Part shown: positions 7,453 through 15,835 of the stretch, piece by piece
Layout: every line of letters starts with the position of its first letter
How positions within the stretch are numbered: position 1 is the first letter of the stretch
NCBI GenBank assembly: GCA_035295845.1
Contig: DATGIF010000015.1
Location: forward strand, 75,151 to 139,150
From: Palsa-892 sp035295845
Lineage (GTDB): Bacteria > Pseudomonadota > Alphaproteobacteria > Rhizobiales > Xanthobacteraceae
Reading direction: 5' to 3'
Length of the DNA: 64,000 bases
Notes under the pieces: generated by a model
Database searches by the model: none
What the model was told of the DNA's origin: nothing
The model's input: only the letters and a program-made list of their open reading frames with translations
Program-made: the position numbers and the translations under genes

Positions 7453-8034
7453 ATGGCAGCTGACATTGATTCAAAACGAAAAACGCGGAGAATCGCCCAG
7501 CACGAGGCCGGCCACTATGTCGTTGCTCGCGTTCTCGGATTCACCGCGTGGGGTCCTCGTCTTAAGCTTATTACTGGCGGAGGTTACATTGGTCAGGCAG
7601 AAATTGCCCTTCAAAAAACCCTACAAACTATCGACGAAATTAAATCCTATTTGCGCGGGCGAGCAATTGTGCTCGCAGCGGGCGCTTTAGGTGAGTCGAT
7701 CGAACTTGGCAGGGTGCATCGAGTGGAGGCAGTCGATATTTTCAGGGGCGCGAGCGCTCAACAAGACTATGCCAAATATCGTGAAATGGTCTATTTAATG
7801 CGGAGCGTGGAACACGCTGCTACGGACAACCTAGAGGAGCTTGAAAAGCAACTCAGTGAAATAGATGGAGCGATCTGGGATGAGGCAATGCAATTGGTAA
7901 GGGACGAACAAGAGTTGATAGTGGAATTAGCAAAAATGCTCGCCGCAAAGGTGAGTCGGCACGACGAATTTGTGGAGCTAACAATTGCTGAGATTGACGC
8001 ACTTCCATCTATTCAAAAAAGATTTCCAGTCTGA
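7453..8034 (+). CDS. Stand-alone HExxH protein (M41/FtsH-peptidase-like)
   Basis: This 193-residue protein has RRIAQHEAGHYVVARVLG near its N-terminus; H17-E18-A-G-H21 is a zinc-metalloprotease motif in the context (HEAGH) used by the FtsH M41 peptidase domain. The AAA+ ATPase part of FtsH is absent and the protein is soluble. Further helical segments (about residues 55-150) could provide the third zinc ligand, for example the Asp in AVDIFRGAS. Stand-alone copies of such domains occur in accessory DNA, but I know no tested role. It could be a protease of a regulatory, toxin or defence system. Confidence 0.65.
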   Translation: MAADIDSKRKTRRIAQHEAGHYVVARVLGFTAWGPRLKLITGGGYIGQAEIALQKTLQTIDEIKSYLRGRAIVLAAGALGESIELGRVHRVEAVDIFRGASAQQDYAKYREMVYLMRSVEHAATDNLEELEKQLSEIDGAIWDEAMQLVRDEQELIVELAKMLAAKVSRHDEFVELTIAEIDALPSIQKRFPV

Positions 8035-8138
8035 AATAAAAGTACATCACTAAGAACCTACCACTTCTTAAGTCGCGAAACAGATATTGTGCGACGCTAA
8101 AATATGGCTCTGTTGAGCCGTGAAAATGAGTTTCCCTC

Positions 8139-8510
8139 TCACTTGGTCTTGGGTTTATTTTTGTGTTCTGAAAGCGGATGTTCTTTCTGGTGAATTATTG
8201 CACCAGTTTTGCGGTCTCGAAAAATTTCCTCGTACCAATTCTTTGTTCTATCAATAACACGCCTCATCACACTCCACTTGCCCGTCTTCCGGTAATAGTC
8301 ATCCCCTTCAATCACTTCACGGATTACCTTAGGTCCGCCGTCGCGATGCTTTGCATGTCGTTTTAGATACACTTCAGGCCGTTCCTGAGTATTGATTGCT
8401 TTACCGATTTGGCGCGCCCGTGATCCGCATTTGGGACATGGCCGACGGTCTGCCGGCTCGCCATCGGAAAGCGCCATTCCACAATTAGTACAAATACAGT
8501 CAGACGCCAT
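8139..8510 (-). CDS. Small zinc-ribbon protein
   Basis: This is a 123-residue protein. Residues about 6-30 carry two CxxC pairs (CTNC and CPKC), a zinc ribbon. The rest is basic and polar, with WYEEIFRDRKTG and a Lys-rich end, suggesting nucleic-acid or protein binding. It is the last gene of a four-gene minus-strand run starting at 11668, 36 bp after the HEPN-like gene. No specific family name is justified. Confidence 0.62.
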   Translation of the reverse strand: MASDCICTNCGMALSDGEPADRRPCPKCGSRARQIGKAINTQERPEVYLKRHAKHRDGGPKVIREVIEGDDYYRKTGKWSVMRRVIDRTKNWYEEIFRDRKTGAIIHQKEHPLSEHKNKPKTK

Positions 8511-8546
8511 CCGGCTTACCTTGGGCGCTTAAGGCCATGAGATATT

Positions 8547-9137
8547 TCATGCCCCCACATTATCGCGTAAAGAGTCAAATCCACCGCGCCATTTTTCCAG
8601 CATGGCATGAAGTTCGTTCATACCTGTTTCCAGGACTTCGACGTTTATCACGCTAATGTTTTTGAGGTGCGGGTTACCCTTTATGTCTTCTGGGTATCTA
8701 AAAACCTGTCCTGTCGGATCGATCTGGCAGAATTCAGTAATGATCTTTCCAGCGCTGTCCAGCTCAGCATCTTTGAACATTGAAAGTTTCGATTTTTGTG
8801 CCTCCGCAACAAGGATATTCCAGTTTTCAGTCAACAAGTGATTTTTTTTATATTCAGCGGCGGATTTATTGTATTTGCTTAGCTCGGCAATTAAATATTT
8901 TACGTACAGCTCAATTCCATGCCGAAAGGAAAAGGCGGCTGGATAGATTAAAATATCAATTGCCCATTCCCCGCTCTTAATAGCATCTACAATTTTCTTC
9001 GCTCCTTCGAAGAAACCCTCGCCGTAGTCGCTGAAATCATATGGACCACCGTTATCGCCAACACATGCGTTGAGGTCCGCGTTTGGGCCAGCCCGAAAAA
9101 GCTGATTAGACTCAATCTTCGACATGATCCCTCGCAT
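8547..9137 (-). CDS. Possible HEPN-domain protein
   Basis: This is a 196-residue protein, or 192 if it starts at the second ATG (9125), which has GAGGG just upstream. The central helix FSFRHGIELYVKYLI followed by NHLLTENWN matches the general pattern of HEPN proteins (aromatic-R-H-x3-E-L-x2-K then H-x-L-x2-x-W). HEPN domains are often RNases in toxin and abortive-infection systems; I cannot confirm the catalytic R-x4-6-H here. It starts 2 bp after the Mrr-like gene ends, so the two are almost certainly co-translated. Confidence 0.55.
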   Translation of the reverse strand: MRGIMSKIESNQLFRAGPNADLNACVGDNGGPYDFSDYGEGFFEGAKKIVDAIKSGEWAIDILIYPAAFSFRHGIELYVKYLIAELSKYNKSAAEYKKNHLLTENWNILVAEAQKSKLSMFKDAELDSAGKIITEFCQIDPTGQVFRYPEDIKGNPHLKNISVINVEVLETGMNELHAMLEKWRGGFDSLRDNVGA

Positions 9138-9139
9138 TT

Positions 9140-10156
9140 CTATTCGTCAAGGACCAACCCCCACAGCTGCTTCAGTGGAAGTTCGGCTTGTATGTTTGCC
9201 GGCAAACGCTGATAGTTTTTCTTAATTGCCTCGACGAGCTCACCGGCATCCCAAAGGCGAATCGTAAAATACAAATGGCGAGACTCGCGTAAAACCGAGT
9301 CTTTGAAGCCGCCCCAGGAAACGACCAATCCCTGATCCGCACCGAAGCGGGGCATTACACCTTGGAGTTCTCTTACAACTCTAACGTCGGTGGGGTCATC
9401 GCTAGACTTAACTTGAACCGCAATTCGAGGCCGATCAAAACCCATAGGACCACTACCGGCCATGATATCTACACCGCCGTCCGCACCTGGTGGCGATAAG
9501 AGGACTTGGTAGCCCTCAGCGGTTAGAACACTTGCTACGAGGCGGGAAAACTCATGCCCACGAAACTTACGGCCGATATATTCGATGATCTGATCTGCAG
9601 CAAATTGCTCTAGATCAATCGGAGCTTCCTCTCCGTCCGGGGCGTCTGCATCCGCCCCTTCCGTAGATGGCGCAGGGCTAATTCCCCGCGCAAGAGCAGA
9701 CAATCGCTCCTCAGCGTTGTTGCGCTTTACCCTAAAGACGGTGAGGCTACTTCCAAGTGAATAAAGTAAATCCTGATCAACTTGCGATCGCGGAATGTCA
9801 GTTCTGGTCCATTTCACCTTGCGCTGGTGTTTGGCGCCTTCAGGCGCATCCTGAACCCACTTATACGCGCCCGCGATTTGGCCAATTGCAATTGCCGAAC
9901 GTGATTTCAGCGGTAATGCAATCCAATCATTTACCTGCATTCGTTCCTTAAAGGCCCAGAGTTCGCCAGTCCACATATTCAGCGTGCCGCTGCTTTGATG
10001 TGGATGAGCACTCATTACCGTTTGTTGGAGATGATCCTTATCGGATATTTGCGAAAGGTCGCCGACCTCTTCCCAACCAATGGCAACAACGTTTTTCTCT
10101 AACGCGTATTCCTCATTGTCGCCGTGCTTTCCGGCTCTGGCCACCCAGAACGTCAT
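9140..10156 (-). CDS. Mrr-type restriction endonuclease with EVE-like N-terminal domain
   Basis: This is a 338-residue protein. The N-terminal ~120 residues (WVARAGKHG, NVVAIGW, LWAFKERMQVNDWIALPLK, AIAIGQI) have the look of an EVE/PUA-like domain, a reader of modified bases in known type IV restriction enzymes. After an acidic linker (about 160-180), the C-terminal part is an Mrr catalytic domain: E202, then GADGGVDI with D230, then QVK (Q248, K250), the PD-(D/E)xK core. The reader-plus-nuclease layout suggests modification-dependent DNA cleavage, likely against phage or foreign DNA (inference). It is 15 bp downstream of a Cas4-like nuclease gene. Confidence 0.78.
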   Translation of the reverse strand: MTFWVARAGKHGDNEEYALEKNVVAIGWEEVGDLSQISDKDHLQQTVMSAHPHQSSGTLNMWTGELWAFKERMQVNDWIALPLKSRSAIAIGQIAGAYKWVQDAPEGAKHQRKVKWTRTDIPRSQVDQDLLYSLGSSLTVFRVKRNNAEERLSALARGISPAPSTEGADADAPDGEEAPIDLEQFAADQIIEYIGRKFRGHEFSRLVASVLTAEGYQVLLSPPGADGGVDIMAGSGPMGFDRPRIAVQVKSSDDPTDVRVVRELQGVMPRFGADQGLVVSWGGFKDSVLRESRHLYFTIRLWDAGELVEAIKKNYQRLPANIQAELPLKQLWGLVLDE

Positions 10157-10171
10157 CAGCCTACCCCCCGG

Positions 10172-11668
10172 CTAAGAGAACCCGCGAATTCCATCTAACA
10201 ATACACGCGTCGCTCGACAGTCGTCTTCGTTATAATCCAAAAGACGTTGTTTGACTGTTGGGTCTTTCTCTCGACACCAGCGATCAAACCATTCAATGGA
10301 GGCCGCGCCGGACGGGTGTGTATCGCGCCAGCCGAAGCCCAGATGCTTGGCTAACGTCTTTATCGAATGATCCCGTGTCGGCCATTCAGTCGCTTTCAAC
10401 ACGATGTCGTAATAAAGATCGATCGCCCGTGACGGGTCGTATAGTTTTTCGATCCGTTCGGCTGAACACACGTCTGGGTATTTTGCTTGAAGTTTGCGGT
10501 AGTGTGTTCGCTCAAATTTTGAATAGTAATAAATACCCGCATTTTCATGCGAGTTAAAATACTCCATGGCCGATGCAAATGCGCTTTTCTCCGACTCAGC
10601 GGTGGGTTCGTCTGCGAAAAAATAGACAAAGCGCTCAGTAATATTATCTTGCGAGCGGCGCTCTACGAAACCGTGCAAGTAGCAGATATCACGCATGGGG
10701 TCGTATTCGATGTCAAAAAATAATTCTGTCGGATATTTTGTTAGTTGAATGAGTGCCTTGAGATACGGCTTTGGCGCCGGGTCCTTCAACAAGGCTGCAC
10801 GTGCTTGGAAAGTTTTAAGACGATCTGGGCCTAATCCAGCGAATATCGTTTTCTTCCCTTTTATGAATCCCTCGGGATTGGACGCAGCAAGTTCAGCGAT
10901 TGTTGAGATACTGCCTTGCATTGATTCGCGAATTTTCCTTCCGAGGAATGGTATGAGCGTTAGGTCGTCGGACGCCGTGAGTTTGGCAATGCAATACGTA
11001 TACCAATGACATTCCTTACATACCCCCGCGTACGCGGATTGGGGAACGAATTGGCGCGCAAGAATTGCGCGCGCACCAACTAATGCTTCTTGATATTTGT
11101 CCCAAAGCGTACCGGGGGTGCGAGGACCGCGAGCAGCCGTAAAATCGTAAACGACCTCGTCGCCGTGAATGTCCCAAATAAATCCTCGGCGGCCGGCCGA
11201 GAGCTTTAAGCGCTCAAGAACATCGGTATATAAAGCGAGCTGAACGGCATAATGTATCTTCGGCTTGCCATCCTCCTCTTCATCGCCGCCCTCTTCTCCC
11301 GCTCCCGATTTGATATCACCCGCTACATAACCACCTGTCTCTTTTCTCAAAAGATCAGGCTCTCCCAATAGATCGTCCGCCTGGATGCGGCCGCCATAGA
11401 TGAGAGCCTCGCCGCGTTTCATTGCTTCAATGGTTTGACGTTCCTTCTCCGCGTCCTGAAGTTTGGACAAGTCGACGAATGGCAATTTTAGATTTGCAAT
11501 TGTTTCGCGCTCGAACAAACTCCCCCGTTCCCAAAGTAATCGAACGAAGGGATTTATCTCGTCTCGCGCCGACTGATCGCCAAATTTGTCCAGGGCAACA
11601 CGCTGGGGGCACTGTACGTAGTCGTACAAAATAGATGCAGTGACTTGCATGCCCATCCCCCACTCCAC
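10172..11668 (-). CDS. TM0106-type nuclease: Cas4/RecB-like domain plus YprB-type RNase H domain
   Basis: This is a 498-residue two-domain protein. The N-terminal half is a RecB/Cas4-like PD-(D/E)xK nuclease: GEPDLL (D105), AGDIKSG (D118, K120) and the QLALYTDVL helix (Q143). Cys20 (QCPQR) with C217, C220 and C226 (VCKECHWYTYC) match the four Cys of a Cas4/AddB-type iron-sulfur cluster. The C-terminal half is RNase H-like: FFDIEYD, a Y-x3-F-E motif, DLYYD and LDYNEDDCRAT, as in the YprB/RNase_H_2 family. Such fusions (TM0106 family) are known, but their role is poorly understood. It heads the operon with the Mrr-like, HEPN-like and zinc-ribbon genes. The start at 11668 or an internal Met (Met5 or Met7) is open. 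Confidence 0.82.
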   Translation of the reverse strand: MEWGMGMQVTASILYDYVQCPQRVALDKFGDQSARDEINPFVRLLWERGSLFERETIANLKLPFVDLSKLQDAEKERQTIEAMKRGEALIYGGRIQADDLLGEPDLLRKETGGYVAGDIKSGAGEEGGDEEEDGKPKIHYAVQLALYTDVLERLKLSAGRRGFIWDIHGDEVVYDFTAARGPRTPGTLWDKYQEALVGARAILARQFVPQSAYAGVCKECHWYTYCIAKLTASDDLTLIPFLGRKIRESMQGSISTIAELAASNPEGFIKGKKTIFAGLGPDRLKTFQARAALLKDPAPKPYLKALIQLTKYPTELFFDIEYDPMRDICYLHGFVERRSQDNITERFVYFFADEPTAESEKSAFASAMEYFNSHENAGIYYYSKFERTHYRKLQAKYPDVCSAERIEKLYDPSRAIDLYYDIVLKATEWPTRDHSIKTLAKHLGFGWRDTHPSGAASIEWFDRWCREKDPTVKQRLLDYNEDDCRATRVLLDGIRGFS

Positions 11669-11748
11669 CGCTGGCCATTATTGAACAAATCAGTGGGACA
11701 ACTCAAAGGCGAGCATATTCTTCTAAATCGGTTACGCCAATAGATAGA

Positions 11749-12048
11749 TTATATTTTCAGCTTTACTTCTACTTTCGAGAGGCGGTCACCAAGTTTGTGA
11801 CGCGCTTCGATCTCCTCGTCGATGCGGCGATCGAGAGCGTCTATTTTCCCCTCGACAACATCAAATCGTACGTCGACGCGTTTGAAGCCATCGTCTACGC
11901 GTTTTTCCAGGACGCTAATGCGATCAGCGAGATGTCCGATGGATTTTCGCACCTCGCCAAAATCGTGCGCAATTGAAAGTGCTATCCGATGAATAAATTG
12001 TTCGAGTCGTGCAAAATCCTTTTCGGCCATACCTTCAAATTGTATCAC
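11749..12048 (-). CDS. Small coiled-coil protein coupled to the second ATPase
   Basis: This 99-residue protein (GTG at 12048, or 93 from ATG 12030) has heptad-like repeats from about residue 20 to the end (LADRISVLEKRVDDGFKRVD...), a long coiled coil with no membrane part. The GTG overlaps the ATPase stop as GTGA, so the two are translationally coupled. It probably oligomerises and could act as an accessory to the VirD4-like ATPase. No family is assigned. Confidence 0.6.
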   Translation of the reverse strand: MIQFEGMAEKDFARLEQFIHRIALSIAHDFGEVRKSIGHLADRISVLEKRVDDGFKRVDVRFDVVEGKIDALDRRIDEEIEARHKLGDRLSKVEVKLKI

Positions 12049-13307
12049 ACTCCTCTGCCCTGCTTCTGCGGTGGGTCCGAGAATGACTTCTCAATGACCG
12101 CGCGTGACCGCCCAAAATTTCTACGGCTCAGATCAACGACGCGCCCGTGTCTGTTGCGAGGCTGATACAACGCGGGCTCGATAAACGCGACTCGATGTCC
12201 ACTATCTAAGCGACGAAGCCAGCCTTGATACGGCGGCTGGTCGGCGAGTTCTGGTGCTGGCAATGGATGAAATTCAGGGGCTAAAATTTCTGCATCATTG
12301 GCTGAGACACTAAAAACCATAAGCGTTCCGGCATTGCCAAGCACGGCAGCGCGAACGCCAGGCATTAGCTGTTCGGTAAATTGATTTGCGAGCGAAAAGT
12401 GGGTTGCGAATTTGCGCGCTTCGGAGAGAAGCGAGGCGAACGCTTCCGTAGAAAAGCTCTGAAACTCGTCGATATGAACGAAGAAGGGCGTGCGCTCATG
12501 TGCCGCTAGTTCGCTACGACGCATAGCGACGAGTTGCAGGTGCGAGAGAAGTAGCGAACCTATGAGGTTTGAAGCCTGCTCCCCCACCCCACCTTTGGAT
12601 AGGTTCGCAATAAAGATACCGCGATTATCCATCGCGTGGGCGAGATCAAATTTCGGCGACACTTGACCCAAAATATTTCGCAATGCCGGCGACGCCGAGA
12701 ATTGCCCTACTTTATTGAGGATCGGCGCTGACGCTTCGGCCTGGAAGCGTTGGTCGTAGCTCGGAAACTCTTCTTTCCAAAAACGAGCTACGATCGGGTC
12801 GGTAATCTTCGGTATGAGTTGATCTCGAAATTTTTTATCTGTGTAAATCCGCCCCAGGTCCATCAGTGTTGGTCGCGGCGAAACGAGGAGCGCAGCGACC
12901 CCGTGAAAGAGGAAATGCTCCAACCGCGGCCCCCAACTATCACTCCACAAATGTTTGAACGTCGAGACGATACCGGACGCAGCTAGGGCGTGGCTCTCAC
13001 GAGGAACGCGCGCGAGCGGGTTAAAGCCGACCGGAAACTCCGTGTCGGCGACATTGAGATAGCAAACCTCGTGAGTGCGACTCGGCGGCAAGGCGTCAAT
13101 GATCGCTTTGGCAAGATCCCCGTGCGGATCGACAACACACACGCCTTCTCCGGCGTAAATATCGTGCATAGCGAGGTTGAATAAGACCGTGCTCTTTCCT
13201 GAGCCCGACTTGCCGACGATGTAGACATGCCGTTCGCGCTCTGCGCGCGAAAACGCGATGCCACTGCCGGTCGCTGTTTTTGCAATGATAGGTGCGTCTG
13301 GTTCCAT
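12045..13307 (-). CDS. Second VirD4/TraG-like DNA-transfer ATPase
   Basis: This is a 420-residue soluble ATPase. Walker A is GKSGSGKS (residues 32-39), then VVDPHGD; Walker B is FFVHIDE (D280, E281), then SEARKF and ANQF, matching the TraG/TraD/TraM-recognition ATPases. It resembles the ATPase at 3104-5089 (VCVVDPHGN/D, GFNPLA, SASPALRNI versus SAPAIRRI) but lacks the Ser-rich insert and the long C-terminus. No transmembrane helices are seen. Two related motors on one element is unusual; they may work as a hetero-complex or serve different steps. A 620-bp repeat-rich gap lies just upstream. Confidence 0.82.
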   Translation of the reverse strand: MEPDAPIIAKTATGSGIAFSRAERERHVYIVGKSGSGKSTVLFNLAMHDIYAGEGVCVVDPHGDLAKAIIDALPPSRTHEVCYLNVADTEFPVGFNPLARVPRESHALAASGIVSTFKHLWSDSWGPRLEHFLFHGVAALLVSPRPTLMDLGRIYTDKKFRDQLIPKITDPIVARFWKEEFPSYDQRFQAEASAPILNKVGQFSASPALRNILGQVSPKFDLAHAMDNRGIFIANLSKGGVGEQASNLIGSLLLSHLQLVAMRRSELAAHERTPFFVHIDEFQSFSTEAFASLLSEARKFATHFSLANQFTEQLMPGVRAAVLGNAGTLMVFSVSANDAEILAPEFHPLPAPELADQPPYQGWLRRLDSGHRVAFIEPALYQPRNRHGRVVDLSRRNFGRSRAVIEKSFSDPPQKQGRGV

Positions 13308-13928
13308 AGCCCGAGGCAGCCCCCGGTGCGAAGCGCTTCGCTCGAGGTGAAGCGCTGGTCTCGTTCATCCTTTGTGGAGAAAGGTCGAGACCCGCCGGGC
13401 TACCTGTGGAGGGGTGTTGCCGGCGCGGTACGCAGGAGCTGTCCCAGAGTTCGGAACAAGAACACCCCGCTCACTTGAGTATACCCGGCGACGCACCGGT
13501 CTTTACTCTGGTGTGGATAGCTTTGGTGTGGAAAAACTTTTGAGCACTCGCACACGCGAGTACCGAGGAGCGATAGCGACCCAAACAAGAGCACATGAGT
13601 GAACTACCCCCAATTTTGTCGGAGCCCCAAAGCAAGGAGCCGCGCCCCAGCGCGGCGACTATGCGACGGGCGTCCGGCTTTGCCGGCCGACCCCGTGGCG
13701 CCAAACCCGAAGCGACGAAGCCACCAGGCGAGGAAGCGAAGGGTCGCCAGTTCCGCACTAGCTTTGCTAGCGGAATGGCGACACGGGGTCGGGCGGACAG
13801 CCCGACAAAATTGGGGGTATCAAGTGAGCACCTGCAAGGATTAGCGGGTGCGGAGTAAGTCGCCGGGGGTACAAACGGGTATGTACCCCTGTTTGTTGAG
13901 AACCGTCGGCCGACTTTCCTTTTTCCCT
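13308..13928. other. 620-bp non-coding, hairpin-rich region; candidate origin of transfer or replication
   Basis: No reading frame here has convincing coding features. The region contains a 215-bp large inverted repeat (13605-13819), local hairpins with TTT loops (CCGGC-TTT-GCCGG at 13674-13686 and CTAGC-TTT-GCTAG near 13757-13769), a CCGCGC/GCGCGG hairpin near 13640, and GGGGTAC...GTACCCC near 13866-13890. It separates the second transfer ATPase from the gene at 13929-14180. Its location next to a transfer ATPase and its dense secondary structure fit an oriT or origin, but no known nic consensus was identified. Confidence 0.5.
13605..13819. repeat. Large inverted repeat with perfect 18-bp ends
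   Basis: TACCCCCAATTTTGTCGG at 13605-13622 is repeated as its exact reverse complement at 13802-13819. Further in, CCGACCCCGTGGCGCC (13687-13702) matches the reverse complement of 13777-13792 at 15 of 16 positions. Each arm also contains its own TTT-loop hairpin. No target-site duplication is seen outside the ends, so a transposon explanation is not supported. Confidence 0.8.
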
Positions 13929-14180
13929 TTAGTGCAAAGTGGCTCCTCGCGAAGCTCCCAACGAAAATGGCTCTTGTGAGCTGGGCTCCGGTTCAAAGTC
14001 GGTGCGCTTCGCGATCTCTTTGCTCACCTGCTCAAGAAATTTCATTCGGGCCTTGTCGCCACGCTCAAAAGCTTTAGCCAATTCGTAGCGGGCCTCTTGG
14101 TAGGCAAGCTGCCCGAACGATTCCATGAACTCGTCGGCTTCGGCGAGCACATCGATTCTTTTTCTCAGAAACCAAAACAT
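13929..14180 (-). CDS. Small hypothetical protein
   Basis: This is an 83-residue soluble protein. Residues about 8-60 are helix-forming and rich in Glu, Ala, Lys and Arg (ADEFMESFGQLAYQEARYELA). The C-terminus is Ser/Pro/Glu-rich. It lies between the hairpin-rich region and the divergent Y-family polymerase gene. No motif or family is recognised. Support is an open frame with helical, non-random composition. Confidence 0.45.
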   Translation of the reverse strand: MFWFLRKRIDVLAEADEFMESFGQLAYQEARYELAKAFERGDKARMKFLEQVSKEIAKRTDFEPEPSSQEPFSLGASRGATLH

Positions 14181-14306
14181 GATTCTAGTTTCGCTGAATC
14201 GAATTCAGCGTTGCGAGAAAAATTTGCGCGGACGATCCGCGCGAAGCGTTGACTCTATCGTTCCTCTTTTGTTCTAGTCAAGACCTATGAACTACGAGCG
14301 AGCGAA

Positions 14307-15572
14307 ATGCGTCGCCCCGCCGAGATTGAACGCCTGTATCTCGACTTCGACGGCTTCTTTGCCAGCGTGGAGCAACAGTGCCGCCCGGCGCTACGCGGCA
14401 AGCCCGTAGGCGTCGTCCCGTTTGCGGAGGCCACACGCACGTGCGTCATCGCGTGCTCGCGCGAAGCGAAGCTTTTTGGCGTCAAGAACGTCATGGCTAT
14501 CCCCGAGGCCAAGGAAATTTGCCCGGATATTATTTTAGTTCCACAATCGCCTGACCTGTATCGGCGCGCGCACAATGCTCTCCTTTCCGAAATCGCAACT
14601 GTGGTGCCAATCGACGCGGTGAAGTCGATTGACGAAGTGACTTGCCGCGTCACGCAATCGCAACGCGCCGACCCGCTCGCGCTCGGAATCCAAATCAAAG
14701 AGCGGATCAAAAAACATATCGGTCCTTACATCACTTGCTCGATCGGCTTCGCGGCCAACCGGCAACTGGCCAAGATGGCTTGTAAGGCCGGGAAGCGAAG
14801 TGATGGTACCTACGGCGACGGCAATTGCATTTGGCATCCGAGTGATATGCCCAGCCCACTTCTAAACTTGGCCCTTCAAGATGTGCCAGGCATCGGCGCG
14901 CGGATGGAGCTACGGCTCATGCGAGCCGGAATCACTTCGATGGCCAAATTACTGGCCATTGAGCCGAAGCACATGCGGAAGCTTTGGCGGAGCGTGACTG
15001 GCGAGCGCCTTTGGTACGCGCTTCAAGGATACGATATTCAAACTCCGCCGAGCGAGCGTGGCATGTACGGTCACGGTCGCGTCCTGCCGCCGGATCATCG
15101 TTCGCTAGAGGATGCAAGGAACGCTTCGCGGCTCTTGATCGTGAAGGCCGCGCGCCGGATGCGCCGCGACGGCTGGAACGCTGGCCGCATTTGGCTTCAC
15201 TTGGAAATGTGGGAGCGCGATGCGTTTCGGAGCGCGTGGCTTCCGGCAGTACGCGATGACAAGATCATTCTTTCGACGCTCGAAGGTCTTTGGACCGAGT
15301 TGCGGAATGTTTTGCCGCGACGTTCGCGAGTCTTTTGCGTGAGTGTCACACTCGTTGACATAACGCGGGCGGACGAGCGCCAGCTAGATATGTTGCTCAA
15401 CGACGATAAGGAGCGCCGTAAAGCGGAGGCCATCACCGACGCAATCGACAAGCTCAATGCAAAATACGGACGAACGCTAGTTAGCTTTGGGTCTTGGATA
15501 GCTCCGCCTGGCGGCTACGCGGGCGGCAAAATCTCATACACGCGAATCCCCCGTGCTGAGGATTTTTGGTGA
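14307..15572 (+). CDS. Y-family (DinB/UmuC-like) translesion DNA polymerase
   Basis: This is a 421-residue polymerase. LYLDFDGFFASVEQ carries metal-binding D13 and D15; KSIDE gives D109 and E110; CSIGFAANRQLAKMA is the following palm motif; DVPGIGARMELRL is the helix-hairpin-helix. It therefore has all Y-family catalytic residues and should bypass lesions. It lacks a C-terminal beta-clamp motif that I can recognise. It differs from chromosomal DinB in the ending (SYTRIPRAEDFW). Immediately downstream are a Cys-rich small gene (start overlapping the stop) and an HNH-like gene; a SRAP gene converges. The group looks like a mobile DNA-damage tolerance cassette. Confidence 0.88.
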   Translation: MRRPAEIERLYLDFDGFFASVEQQCRPALRGKPVGVVPFAEATRTCVIACSREAKLFGVKNVMAIPEAKEICPDIILVPQSPDLYRRAHNALLSEIATVVPIDAVKSIDEVTCRVTQSQRADPLALGIQIKERIKKHIGPYITCSIGFAANRQLAKMACKAGKRSDGTYGDGNCIWHPSDMPSPLLNLALQDVPGIGARMELRLMRAGITSMAKLLAIEPKHMRKLWRSVTGERLWYALQGYDIQTPPSERGMYGHGRVLPPDHRSLEDARNASRLLIVKAARRMRRDGWNAGRIWLHLEMWERDAFRSAWLPAVRDDKIILSTLEGLWTELRNVLPRRSRVFCVSVTLVDITRADERQLDMLLNDDKERRKAEAITDAIDKLNAKYGRTLVSFGSWIAPPGGYAGGKISYTRIPRAEDFW

Positions 15573-15823
15573 TGAACTGGAAAAAGGATTTGAAGCTATC
15601 CGATCTTGATTGCGGCACGCGCTTGGAAATTGTGTGTATCAAGTGCGAAAAATCGCGCTACGAAACGAAAGAGCAATTGAGCGAAATGCCCGGCATGAGA
15701 AAAGCGTATATCGACGAGATAGAGAAGGCGCTAAGGTGCAAGGATCGTTTTTGTCGCGGCCACGTTCGCGTTTCGTTGATCTACGATGATAAGACCGAGG
15801 GATTTGTTGGAGGCATGGCGTAA
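15572..15823 (+). CDS. Small Cys-rich (zinc-finger-like) protein coupled to the Y-family polymerase
   Basis: The ATG at 15572 overlaps the polymerase stop (TGATG), giving about 83 residues; GTG at 15569 is also possible. Four Cys in two groups (CIKCEKS and CKDRFC), plus an earlier Cys in LDCGT, suggest a zinc-binding fold. The tight coupling suggests it works with the polymerase, as a partner or regulator. No family name is available. Confidence 0.6.
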   Translation: MNWKKDLKLSDLDCGTRLEIVCIKCEKSRYETKEQLSEMPGMRKAYIDEIEKALRCKDRFCRGHVRVSLIYDDKTEGFVGGMA

Positions 15824-15835
15824 CCGTGAGGCTTC

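Noticed and set aside
10172..11668. Cas4 of a CRISPR adaptation module
   Set aside because: The N-terminal half is Cas4-like, but the C-terminal RNase H-like domain and lack of cas1/cas2 place it in the TM0106 type.
13605..13819. Miniature inverted-repeat transposon
   Set aside because: The ends are perfect, but no target-site duplication is visible outside them, and no second copy is in the window.
13595..13858. Plus-strand frames of 80-87 codons in the repeat-rich region
   Set aside because: They coincide with the inverted repeat and hairpins, and the frame is low in coding character.
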